From NCBI RefSeq assembly GCF_001625085.1, contig NZ_BDAW01000032.1:42779-106778 (forward strand): a stretch of DNA of 64,000 nt, read 5' to 3'. Of the stretch, positions 12,227 to 19,991 are shown piece by piece. Made by a program: the position numbers and the translations under genes. Below the pieces are notes generated by a model that saw only the letters and a program-made list of their open reading frames with translations, did not search any database and was not told the origin of the DNA. This DNA is from Nocardia acidivorans NBRC 108247 (GTDB lineage Bacteria; Actinomycetota; Actinomycetes; Mycobacteriales; Mycobacteriaceae). The number at the start of each line of letters is the position of its first letter. The first letter of the stretch is position 1.

Positions 12227-13717
12227 TCAGATCGCCGGACGCGGTTGGGCCGGAACGGATCCGTCCACCACGGGCCGAGGGTCGACCGCGGGTGCATCCG
12301 CCGCTGTGGCGTCGTGCGCATCGGTGGCGGTGCCCGCACGCGGATCCGTTGCGGTGTCCTCGTGCACCGGATGTTCGGCGTGCTGCGAGTCTTCCCCACC
12401 GACCCCGTTGAGCAGAAGATTCAGCAGGAACGCCGCGATACCCCCGGCCGCGATTCCACTCGACAGCACGGTCTGCATGGGCACCGGCAGGTTGCTGTAG
12501 AACTCGGGCGCACCCACCGGCATGAGGCCGAAACCGAAGGCGATGGCGACGATCAGATGATTGCGCGGCCGGCTGAAATCCGCTGCGAGCATGAACTTCA
12601 CACCGATCGCGCCGAGCGTGCCGAACATGACTATCCCGATACCGCCGAGCACCGGTCCCGGCAGCGAGGCCACGACCGCACCGAGCTTGGGCATCAATCC
12701 GATGATCACCAGGATCACCCCCGCGCCGGCGACGACATAGCGGCTCATCACCCGGGTGATGCTGACCAATCCGACGTTCCCGCCGAAGGTGACGAAGGTG
12801 AATGAGCTGAACACCCCGGCCAGCGCCGTGCCGAGCCCGTCGGCGCGTAGCGCCCGGGCGATATCCCGCGGTCCGAGCTCTCGTCCCACGATCTCCCCGG
12901 TGGCGAAGGTATCGCCGGTGGACTCGACCATATTGACCACCTGCACCACCAGCATGGGCAGGATGGCGGCCACCACGAAGACCGGCGCACCGAAGGAAAA
13001 GGGATGTGCCAGACCGAAAATCGGCGCGGCGGTGGTGGCCGAGAAATCGGTCAGACCCATCGGCCACGCCGCCAGGGTGCCCACTCCGAGCGCGATGAGA
13101 ATGGCGAAGCGGCCGATGGCCGGGCGCGCGAGTCGTTCGATCACCACGACGAGTACGACGGTGCCGAGGGCGAGCAGAAGTCGTTTGGGCGCACCGTGAT
13201 CCGCGGCCGTCATCGGCCCCGCGATCAGTCGCGAGGTCGACGGCAGCAGGGAGAATCCGATGATCGCGATGGTCGTACCGGTCACGATGGGCGGAAAGTA
13301 GCGGGCCAGTTTGGCGAACCACGGCGCGACGATCCAGGTGAGCACGCCCACCACGATGGTCGCCCCGAAGACCGCGGGCAGTCCGGCGTTGGTGCCGACG
13401 ATGATGGCCGGGGTGATGCCGGTGAAGGTGGAGCCCATCACAATGGGCAGCCGCACACCGATATTGAAGATCCCGAGCGTTTGCAGGAGGGTCGCGACGC
13501 CGCTGACCAGTACGTTCGCGGTCACCAGGGTGGTGACCTGGGCGGGCGACAGACCCAGGCCCGCGCCGATGACCAGTGGCACGGTGACCATGCCGGAGTA
13601 GGCGACGATGACGTGCTGCAGGGCGAGCGGGATCAGGTGCCGGATCGGCGGGACGGTGTCGACGGGATGGCGCGGTGCGGTGGACCGGTGGCGTCTGAGG
13701 GTGAAACGGGTATTCAT
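12227..13717 (-). CDS. NCS2 family nucleobase permease (first copy)
   Basis: A 496-residue NCS2 transporter, clearly paralogous to the next gene: LALQHVIVAYSGMVTVPLV at helix 1, VNMVESTGDTFATGE in the central region (a stretch typical of urate/xanthine carriers such as PbuX, UapA and UacT), TFGGNVGLVSIT and FGTLGAIGVKF. The C-terminal tail is hydrophilic and rich in Asp, Ala and Thr. The ATG at 13717 is preceded by AGGAGTT. It lies 66 bp downstream of the amidohydrolase gene in the same operon. Presumed role: uptake of the purine-like substrate handled by the rest of the cluster. Confidence 0.9.
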   Translation of the reverse strand: MNTRFTLRRHRSTAPRHPVDTVPPIRHLIPLALQHVIVAYSGMVTVPLVIGAGLGLSPAQVTTLVTANVLVSGVATLLQTLGIFNIGVRLPIVMGSTFTGITPAIIVGTNAGLPAVFGATIVVGVLTWIVAPWFAKLARYFPPIVTGTTIAIIGFSLLPSTSRLIAGPMTAADHGAPKRLLLALGTVVLVVVIERLARPAIGRFAILIALGVGTLAAWPMGLTDFSATTAAPIFGLAHPFSFGAPVFVVAAILPMLVVQVVNMVESTGDTFATGEIVGRELGPRDIARALRADGLGTALAGVFSSFTFVTFGGNVGLVSITRVMSRYVVAGAGVILVIIGLMPKLGAVVASLPGPVLGGIGIVMFGTLGAIGVKFMLAADFSRPRNHLIVAIAFGFGLMPVGAPEFYSNLPVPMQTVLSSGIAAGGIAAFLLNLLLNGVGGEDSQHAEHPVHEDTATDPRAGTATDAHDATAADAPAVDPRPVVDGSVPAQPRPAI

Positions 13718-13783
13718 GGGTAACTCCTGGACGAGCGGTGCGACGCGGGGGACGGGCGTCGAAAAAGGCTGGGCCGCAAGCAC

Positions 13784-15190
13784 TCAGCGCGATAGCGGCT
13801 GACGCAGCGCTTGCATGCCGGCCCGCGCGACGAGTTGCCGCGCCCGCTCCCGGGCCTCGTCGATGGCCGCGTCCTCATCGATGAGCAGGCAGCGGCCGTG
13901 CTGGTAGACGATGCGGCCGCCGACGATGGTGACCTCCACATCCGCACCGCGCGCGGAGTAGACCAGCGAACTCACCGGATTGTGGACCGGCTGGATATGC
14001 GGTCGATCGAGGTCGACGACGATGATGTCGGCGAGCTTGCCGGGGGCGAGCACACCGGCGTCGATTCCGGCGTATTTCGCGCCCTCGCGGGTGGCCAGTT
14101 CGAGTGCTTCCTCGGCGCGGCAGGCGGTGGGGTCCCCGGTGGCGAGCCGTTGCGCGTAGACCGTGAGTTTCATGGCCTCGAACAGGTCTTGGCGATGTCC
14201 GCAGCTGGGGCCGTCACTGCCCAGGGCGACGGTGGCACCGAGTGCGCGCAGATCGCGCAGTCGCAGGGTGCCGGAGGCGAGATAGGCGTTGGAGGAAGGA
14301 TTGTGGGCGATCTTCGCACCCGCCATCGCGACCTGCTCGATCTCCTCGGCGTCGAGCCAGATGGCGTGTGCGAGCGTCGCGCGCTCGTCCAGCAGTCCGG
14401 CCTTGGCCAGCCACTGCACCGGCCGCACCCCGTAGACGTCGAGGTAGCTGGCGGGATCACCGCTGCTCTCACAGCAGTGGGTGTGCCAGTGCGTGTCGAA
14501 TTCGGTGGCCAGGTCGACGCACGCGCGCACCACCCGCTGGTCCACATAGGCGAGATTGAGTGCGGCGGGCCAGATTTCGACCATCGAACCGCGTGGCCGC
14601 TGCTGCATGGCCTCGCGCGTCATGGCCACTTCGCTGGCGGTGTCGTAGCGGAACAACCCCTCGGGCTGCCCGCGCCGGGCCGCGATCTCGGTGCGATCGC
14701 CGAGCATGCCGCGCGCCACCGCCCCGCGCAGTCCGGCCTGTTCCATCACCTCTGCGACCGCCATGGTGGTAGTTAGATCGCTTGGCGCGTAGTGGTTTTC
14801 GATAATCGTCGTCACGCCCGCGCGCAGTGCCTCCACCACGCCGAGCCGCGCGGCAGCTATCGCGTCGCCCGAGGACATGGTGATCGAGTAGGGCCACATG
14901 AACTCACACAGCCACGGCACGATGGACATACCCTCGCCGAGGCCGCGAGCCAGGGCTTGGGCCAGATGGTTGTGCCCGTCGACCAGGCCCGGCAGCACCG
15001 CTTTGCCGCGACAGTCGATTACGGAATCGGTGCGCCAGTGGGCGAATTCGGCATCGGGGCCGACCGCGACGATGCGTGATCCGCGGACCGCCACCGTGGC
15101 GTGTTCGTGGATGGTGCGGGCGTCGTCGACCGTGATCACGGTCCCGCCGGTCAGTAGTAGGTCGCAATGGGGGGTGGATGAAGGGGTCAT
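13784..15190 (-). CDS. Deaminase-type amidohydrolase (TRZ/ATZ, MtaD/8-oxoguanine deaminase-like)
   Basis: A 468-residue metal-dependent amidohydrolase of subtype III. Metal ligands visible: HNH in LPGLVDGHNHLAQ, the later His residues in THWHTHCCES, and the Asp of VALGSDGPSC. The length and the ALARGLGEGMSIVPWL segment fit cyclic deaminases (SsnA/MtaD/8-oxoguanine deaminase, s-triazine hydrolases). It is the first gene of the minus-strand operon that includes two NCS2 permeases, ubiX, ubiD and cobW, so hydrolytic deamination of an imported heterocycle is the likely role. The ATG at 15190 is favoured because conservation starts directly after it; 66 further open codons upstream do not look coding. 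Confidence 0.88.
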   Translation of the reverse strand: MTPSSTPHCDLLLTGGTVITVDDARTIHEHATVAVRGSRIVAVGPDAEFAHWRTDSVIDCRGKAVLPGLVDGHNHLAQALARGLGEGMSIVPWLCEFMWPYSITMSSGDAIAAARLGVVEALRAGVTTIIENHYAPSDLTTTMAVAEVMEQAGLRGAVARGMLGDRTEIAARRGQPEGLFRYDTASEVAMTREAMQQRPRGSMVEIWPAALNLAYVDQRVVRACVDLATEFDTHWHTHCCESSGDPASYLDVYGVRPVQWLAKAGLLDERATLAHAIWLDAEEIEQVAMAGAKIAHNPSSNAYLASGTLRLRDLRALGATVALGSDGPSCGHRQDLFEAMKLTVYAQRLATGDPTACRAEEALELATREGAKYAGIDAGVLAPGKLADIIVVDLDRPHIQPVHNPVSSLVYSARGADVEVTIVGGRIVYQHGRCLLIDEDAAIDEARERARQLVARAGMQALRQPLSR

Positions 15191-15362
15191 AGCCGCCTGT
15201 GCCTTCCCTGGCGGCGCGGCTGTACTGAGCCGGGCCGCCTCAATCCGTGGCCTGGGAGTAGTACTCCCACCAGGACGCGGAGTCCTGGCTTGCGCCGAAC
15301 GGTTTAACCCAAGTCGGGAGGTCACCGGCAATGCCATCCGGTCTCGCTGTACCGGAGGCACA

Positions 15363-15370
15363 TACATGTA
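15363..15370. promoter_or_regulatory. Degenerate ACATG palindrome, possible operator
   Basis: TACATGTA, an exact 8-bp palindrome inside ATACATGTAA. It resembles the core of the 12-bp palindrome found 118 bp further right and again next to the GntR gene. It may be a weaker binding site for the same regulator, located upstream of the minus-strand operon. Similarity only. Confidence 0.3.
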
Positions 15371-15478
15371 AACCGGGCGCGAAGTCATTTGTCAACGACG
15401 AATTTTGACCAAGATCACACCTCATCGAGGAGTTGTCGCGCACTGAACTGGTGTTACGTCGCAGCTTCGCGATCACGG

Positions 15479-15490
15479 ATTACATGCAAT
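15479..15490. promoter_or_regulatory. Candidate GntR-family operator (copy 1)
   Basis: ATTACATGCAAT, flanked as GG-site-CC to give a 16-bp dyad with one mismatched pair. The identical 12-mer lies at 17453-17464 between the FCD-GntR gene and the molybdenum dehydrogenase gene. FCD regulators typically bind short, nearly perfect palindromes in the divergent promoters they control, so this is the best candidate operator for that regulator. Confidence 0.55.
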
Positions 15491-15640
15491 CCGTTGACGC
15501 GCTCCCCATGACTGTGGTCAACTCGTGCTATCGAGCCCGCCGGTCGGGCCAGGCTCGACCACCGTGGGAGGCGGTGGCCCGAAGGTGCGTGTGATTCGCG
15601 GCCGGGGAACTTCATCCCGACCTGATCAGGAGAAATCATT

Positions 15641-16627
15641 GTGATCATCGATACCCACGTACATCCGACCAATCTCGTGGACGAAGCGTGGCGCCACACC
15701 GGTGAACCATTCACCGGCGAACGCGTGCTGAAGATGATGGACGGCCCGTTCTGGATCAACGGAAAGCCCCGCCGTGTCGACGTCAGCTGCATTATGCCGC
15801 CACCGGGCAATACGGCTTGGCGGGAAGGCAATCGCAGTGGCCGCGAAGGCATTCGCGATTACCAGGCCTACATCACCCGGCTGGTGCAGGAGTATCCGGA
15901 CCGCTTCATCGGGAACTTCATCTACAACCCGCGATTCGGGCCGGAGAACGGCGCCGCCGAGCTGGCCTTCCATGTGCGCGAGCACGGCTACAAAATGATG
16001 AAACTGCACGCGAACATGCATTCCTACCGCCCGGACCGGGCGCTGGACTGGCTGCGCCCGGCCCTGCGGGTCTGCGATGAGCTGGGCGTGACCGTGCTGA
16101 TTCACACCGGCGACGGCCCGTACTCCATTCCCACGCAGTTCTATCCGATCATTCGCGAGTTCCCCAATGTGAATTTCATTCTGGGGCACTTCGGGATTCA
16201 GACCGGCGGCGTCTACTGCTTCGAAGCGTTCTGGATGATCCAGGATTCGAAGAATGTCATCGGCGAATCCGGCTGGCTGCTGCAATCACGCATCGTGGAA
16301 TTCGCGAAGGAGATGAAGAAGAGCAAGATGGTCTTCGGCACCGATTCGCCGCCCAATGAGCCCGGTATGTGGGCGCGCGAACTCGAGGTGCTGTGCCATG
16401 AGCCGCCGCAGGGCCTGAATCTGTCCGAGGACGACCTCGAGGGGTATCTCGGAAACAATATGGCCAAACTGCTCGGGCTGGCCCCGACACCGCCGCCGAA
16501 GGATCAGGCGGAGGCGGAGGCGTATCTGCGCGGTGAGGTGCCGCAGGCCTCGGCCGCCAATACCCATGCCGACCACTACAGCGGGTACACCCCGTCGGCG
16601 TGGGCGGAGGAGGCCGCGCTCGGCTGA
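15641..16627 (+). CDS. Amidohydrolase-2 family metal-dependent hydrolase or decarboxylase
   Basis: A TIM-barrel protein of 328 residues (PF04909 type). Seen: the N-terminal DTHVH metal motif, LIHTGDGPYS, LGHFG, and the active-site Asp in FGTDSPPNEPG. This family includes the non-oxidative decarboxylases of ACMSD and gamma-resorcylate type and iso-orotate decarboxylase, as well as lactonases and cyclic amide hydrolases. The GTG at 15641 has AGGAGA seven bases upstream. It is divergent from the deaminase/NCS2/UbiDX operon and shares its regulatory region, so it probably acts in the same pathway, for example on a ring-opened or carboxylated intermediate. Confidence 0.85.
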   Translation: MIIDTHVHPTNLVDEAWRHTGEPFTGERVLKMMDGPFWINGKPRRVDVSCIMPPPGNTAWREGNRSGREGIRDYQAYITRLVQEYPDRFIGNFIYNPRFGPENGAAELAFHVREHGYKMMKLHANMHSYRPDRALDWLRPALRVCDELGVTVLIHTGDGPYSIPTQFYPIIREFPNVNFILGHFGIQTGGVYCFEAFWMIQDSKNVIGESGWLLQSRIVEFAKEMKKSKMVFGTDSPPNEPGMWARELEVLCHEPPQGLNLSEDDLEGYLGNNMAKLLGLAPTPPPKDQAEAEAYLRGEVPQASAANTHADHYSGYTPSAWAEEAALG

Positions 16628-16638
16628 CCGTCAGCGCT

Positions 16639-17421
16639 TCATCCCGGCGACCCGGCACCCTCAGGTGCCGGGTCGCCGGCCGTTGCGGCCACGTCCGCGC
16701 CGGTCAGCACGGGCTTGCGCCGGCGTGGTGTGTCCGGCGTCGTCTCATCGCGGAACTTGGCCTGGGAGAGCCGGATTCGCAGCCTGGAGATATGCCGCCG
16801 GGCCGCGGCCTCGGCCAGTTCCGGATCGCCGGTCGCCATCGCGGCCACGACCTCCGCGTGCTCGTCCAGGGCCAGCCGGGGGGCGTCGGCATTGCGCCAC
16901 AGCGAATGCAGGGCGATATGCGAGCGTCCGGCGATCGGCTCCAGGGCCGCGTTCAGATGCGGATTTCCGGCCACCTCGCGCACCAGCCGATGGAACCGCA
17001 CATCCAATTCGATATGGGTGCCCTGGTCCGCACCGGCGGTCAGCGCGCGCTCATGCTCGGCGACTGTTTCCCGCAGCGCGATCAGCCCCGCGCCGTCCAG
17101 ACGCTCGGTGGCGAGGCGAGCGGCCAAGCCCTCCAACATCTCCCGCACCACATACAATTCCCGCAGGTCGTCCAGGTCGACCTGACTGACCTGCGCGCCG
17201 CGGTGTGGTGCGTGTACCGCCAGCCCTTCGTAGATGAGCCGTTGTACCGCTTCGCGCACCGGGGTGCGGCTCACCTCGAGTTGGCGGGCCAGTTCGGGCA
17301 CGCTCAATGCCGTTCCCGGGGTGAGTTGATTGCGGAAGATGGCGGTCTTGAGCGCTTCGTAGGTGCTGTCGGTGAGCGACGCGGTGGCGGAAATGGCCGC
17401 CAAGCCAGGCGAATCCGTCAT
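16639..17421 (-). CDS. GntR family regulator, FCD subfamily
   Basis: A 260-residue repressor-type protein. The N-terminal winged helix reads LTPGTALSVPELARQLEVSRTPVREAV with the classic SRTPVREAVQRL recognition helix. It is followed by an all-helical FCD ligand domain in which FHRLVREVAGNP contributes to the metal and effector pocket. The ATG at 17421 is preceded by AGGAAAGG. It is divergent from the molybdopterin dehydrogenase gene at 17610, and ATTACATGCAAT sits in between. FCD regulators respond to small organic acids, which suits a catabolic gene set. The last 12 codons overlap a strong hairpin. Confidence 0.9.
   Translation of the reverse strand: MTDSPGLAAISATASLTDSTYEALKTAIFRNQLTPGTALSVPELARQLEVSRTPVREAVQRLIYEGLAVHAPHRGAQVSQVDLDDLRELYVVREMLEGLAARLATERLDGAGLIALRETVAEHERALTAGADQGTHIELDVRFHRLVREVAGNPHLNAALEPIAGRSHIALHSLWRNADAPRLALDEHAEVVAAMATGDPELAEAAARRHISRLRIRLSQAKFRDETTPDTPRRRKPVLTGADVAATAGDPAPEGAGSPG
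16644..16679. terminator. Hairpin at the 3' end of the GntR gene, likely bidirectional terminator
   Basis: A perfect 16-bp stem (CCGGCGACCCGGCACC and its complement) with a 4-nt loop sits between two convergent genes, inside the last codons of the GntR gene. No T-tract follows, as usual in high-GC actinomycetes. The repeat encodes the Gly/Pro/Ala-rich protein tail. Confidence 0.65.
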
Positions 17422-17452
17422 GACGGCGGCCTTTCCTCGATGCGGTCGACAC

Positions 17453-17464
17453 ATTACATGCAAT
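17453..17464. promoter_or_regulatory. Candidate GntR-family operator (copy 2)
   Basis: ATTACATGCAAT, identical to the site at 15479-15490, placed 32 bp upstream of the GntR start and 146 bp upstream of the divergent dehydrogenase start. The position suits autoregulation plus control of the dehydrogenase gene. Confidence 0.6.
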
Positions 17465-17609
17465 CATAAGGAACTCAGGTATAGACTGCCCGAAGGGGTC
17501 CGGTAGGGATGCACCGCAGGCTGTGGTGGGTGATTTTCACGGGGATGGACCGGAACTCCGTTCGATCCCCCCGGCGTCCAGCGCGCCGCACAGCCCAGGA
17601 GTCAGGTCA

Positions 17610-19991
17610 ATGTCCGAAACGATTGGCACCCAAACCATTCCGGCCGCCCCCGGCGGCACACCGACGCTGGTGCGCGAGGCCCGGACCAGCGCCGGGCTCG
17701 GCGTCGGAGCCAGCGCGCGGCGGCCGGACGGATTGCTCAAGGTCACCGGTGAATTCGCCTACTCCTCCGATCTGTGGATGGAGGGCATGGTGTGGGCGAG
17801 CACCGTGCGCAGCCCGCACGCCTCGGCGCGGATTCTGTCCATCGATACGAGCCGGGCGCTCGCGGTCGAGGGTGTCTGCGCCGTCCTGACCCATGAGGAC
17901 GTTCCCGGTGCCAAGACCTACGGCATGAAGATCGCCGATCAGCCGGTACTGGCCATCGACCGGGTGCGCTACCAGGGCGAACCGGTGGCGCTGGTGGCCG
18001 CGGACCATCCCGAAACCGCCCGGCGGGCAGCCAAATTGGTCATCGTCGAGTACGAGGAGTTGACCCCGCTCACCGATCCCGAACGCGCGTTGGATCCGGA
18101 CTCGCCCCCGATTCACGACGGATCGAATCTGGTGCGGCATGTGAAGATTCGGCACGGCGATATGGAAAGAGCCCGTGCCGAAGCCGACGTCGTCGTCACC
18201 GGCGAATATGAGGTCGGCATGCAGGACCAGGCCTTCCTCGGCCCCGAATCGGGCCTGGCCGTTCCGACCCCCGACGGCGGCGTGGAGCTCTACGTGTCCT
18301 CCCAGTGGCTGCACAAGGATCTCGAACAGCTCGCACCCTGTCTGGCCCTGCCGCCGGAGCAGGTGCGCCTGACCATGGCGGGCGTCGGCGGCGCCTTCGG
18401 CGGGCGCGAGGACCTCTCGGTGCACGTGCACGCCTGCATGCTGGCCCTGCGCCTCGGCAAACCGGTCAAGATGGCCTATAACCGGTACGAATCCTTCTTC
18501 GGCCACGTGCACCGGCATCCGGCGAAGATGTACTACGAGCACGGCGCGACGCGCGAGGGCAAGCTCGTCTACGTGAAGGCGCGCCTGGTGCTCGACGGCG
18601 GCGCGTACACCTCGACCTCGCCGGTGGTGATCGCGAACGCCTCCTACTTCGTCGCCGGTGCGTACGAGGTCCCGCACGCCGAGATCGACGGTCTCGCGGT
18701 GTACAGCAATAACCCGCCCTGCGGTGCCATGCGCGGTTTCGGTGCGGTGCAGTCGGCGTACGCCTGCGAATCCAATATGGACAAGCTCGCCCGCGCCCTG
18801 GGTATGGACCCGCTCGAACTGCGCCTGAAGAATGCCATGGTCACCGGTACGGTGCTGCCCACCGGCCAGCCGGTCGACGGACCCGCGCCGGTGCGGGAAT
18901 TGCTGGAGTCGCTGCGGGACCGGCCGCTGCCGCCCGCGGAGACCAGTTGGGATGTGCGGCTGCTGCCCGGCGGCGTCGGCAATGTGACCCATGGTGAGGG
19001 CATCCGCCGTGGAATCGGCTACGCGGTGGGCGTCAAGGCGATCGGCTACTCCGGCGGTGTCGACGATTACTCGACCGCCCGGGTGACCCTGTCGGTTGCC
19101 GCCGGGGAGCCGGTCGCGGCCATCCACACCGCGGCCGCCGAATGCGGTCAGGGCATCACCACTGTCCAATCCCAGATCGCCACCACGGAATTGGGAGTGA
19201 CCAATGTGATCGTGCTGCCCGCCGACACCCAGATCGGCGATGCCGGTTCCGCCTCGGCCTCCCGCATGACCTGGATGTCCAGCGGTGCCGTGCAGGGGGC
19301 GTGCAAGCAGATCGCCGCCGAGGTGATTCGGCGCGCGGCCGCCGCGTCCGATCGCCCCGCGTCCGGACTCATCCTGCGGGACAACGTAATCGCCGACGTG
19401 CTGATCGGTGCCACGGTGGCGACCGTCGCGTCCGTGCTCGGCACCGACACCCTGGAGCGGGTATTCGAATACCACCATCGCCCGACCGAGGGGATCGACC
19501 CCGAACGCGGCCAGGGCAATGCGCATATCGCCTTCGCCTTCTGCGCGCACCGCGCCGTGGTCGATGTCGATGTCGAACTCGGATTGGTCCGGGTGGTGGA
19601 ACTGGCCGCGGCGCAGGATGTCGGCAAGGCGATGAACCCGATGGCCGTCGAAGGTCAGATAGAGGGCGGCAGCGCGCAGGGGCTGGGGCTGGCGCTGATG
19701 GAGGAGATACTCCTGGATGACCAAGGGCGGCTGCGGAATCCGTCGTTCACCGACTATCTGATCCCCACCATCGCCGATGTGCCGTCGATGCCGATCACGC
19801 TGTTCGAGTTCCCGCATCCGGACGCGCCCTACGGTCTCAACGGTGTCGGCGAGCCGCCGACGCTGTCCTCCACCCCGGCCATTCTCAACGCGCTGCGGGA
19901 TGCGACGGGTTTGGATTTGCCGCGGGTTCCGGTGCGGCCGGACGATATCGCGCTGGGCCGCCCCGCTCAGCTCAGCGACAGCGCCAGATAG
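17610..19991 (+). CDS. Xanthine dehydrogenase-family molybdopterin subunit (stand-alone)
   Basis: A 793-residue molybdenum-cofactor subunit of the xanthine oxidase/CO dehydrogenase superfamily. Markers: GAFGGREDLSVH (Moco binding), MRGFGAVQ, AECGQGITT, QIGDAGSASASRM, the AQDVGKAMNP stretch and the catalytic Glu in GVGEPPTL. ATG 17610 is preceded by AGGAG. No iron-sulfur or FAD subunit lies next to it; the only such subunit in the window is xdhA at 25-26.4 kb. It may therefore share electron-transfer partners with the xdhAB system. Likely reaction: hydroxylation of an N-heteroaromatic ring. Its 3' end overlaps that of the convergent pucR-type gene by 25 bp. Confidence 0.88.
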   Translation: MSETIGTQTIPAAPGGTPTLVREARTSAGLGVGASARRPDGLLKVTGEFAYSSDLWMEGMVWASTVRSPHASARILSIDTSRALAVEGVCAVLTHEDVPGAKTYGMKIADQPVLAIDRVRYQGEPVALVAADHPETARRAAKLVIVEYEELTPLTDPERALDPDSPPIHDGSNLVRHVKIRHGDMERARAEADVVVTGEYEVGMQDQAFLGPESGLAVPTPDGGVELYVSSQWLHKDLEQLAPCLALPPEQVRLTMAGVGGAFGGREDLSVHVHACMLALRLGKPVKMAYNRYESFFGHVHRHPAKMYYEHGATREGKLVYVKARLVLDGGAYTSTSPVVIANASYFVAGAYEVPHAEIDGLAVYSNNPPCGAMRGFGAVQSAYACESNMDKLARALGMDPLELRLKNAMVTGTVLPTGQPVDGPAPVRELLESLRDRPLPPAETSWDVRLLPGGVGNVTHGEGIRRGIGYAVGVKAIGYSGGVDDYSTARVTLSVAAGEPVAAIHTAAAECGQGITTVQSQIATTELGVTNVIVLPADTQIGDAGSASASRMTWMSSGAVQGACKQIAAEVIRRAAAASDRPASGLILRDNVIADVLIGATVATVASVLGTDTLERVFEYHHRPTEGIDPERGQGNAHIAFAFCAHRAVVDVDVELGLVRVVELAAAQDVGKAMNPMAVEGQIEGGSAQGLGLALMEEILLDDQGRLRNPSFTDYLIPTIADVPSMPITLFEFPHPDAPYGLNGVGEPPTLSSTPAILNALRDATGLDLPRVPVRPDDIALGRPAQLSDSAR

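Larger units (their letters stand above)
15191..15640. other. Divergent intergenic region between the two amidohydrolase genes
   Basis: A gap of 450 bp with no convincing ORF. It separates the minus-strand operon from the plus-strand amidohydrolase and must hold both promoters. The clear features are two ACATG-centred palindromes (15363-15370 and 15479-15490, listed separately) and a ribosome-binding site AGGAGA at 15628-15633. The base composition is visibly less GC-rich around 15380-15520 than in the flanking genes. Confidence 0.6.
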
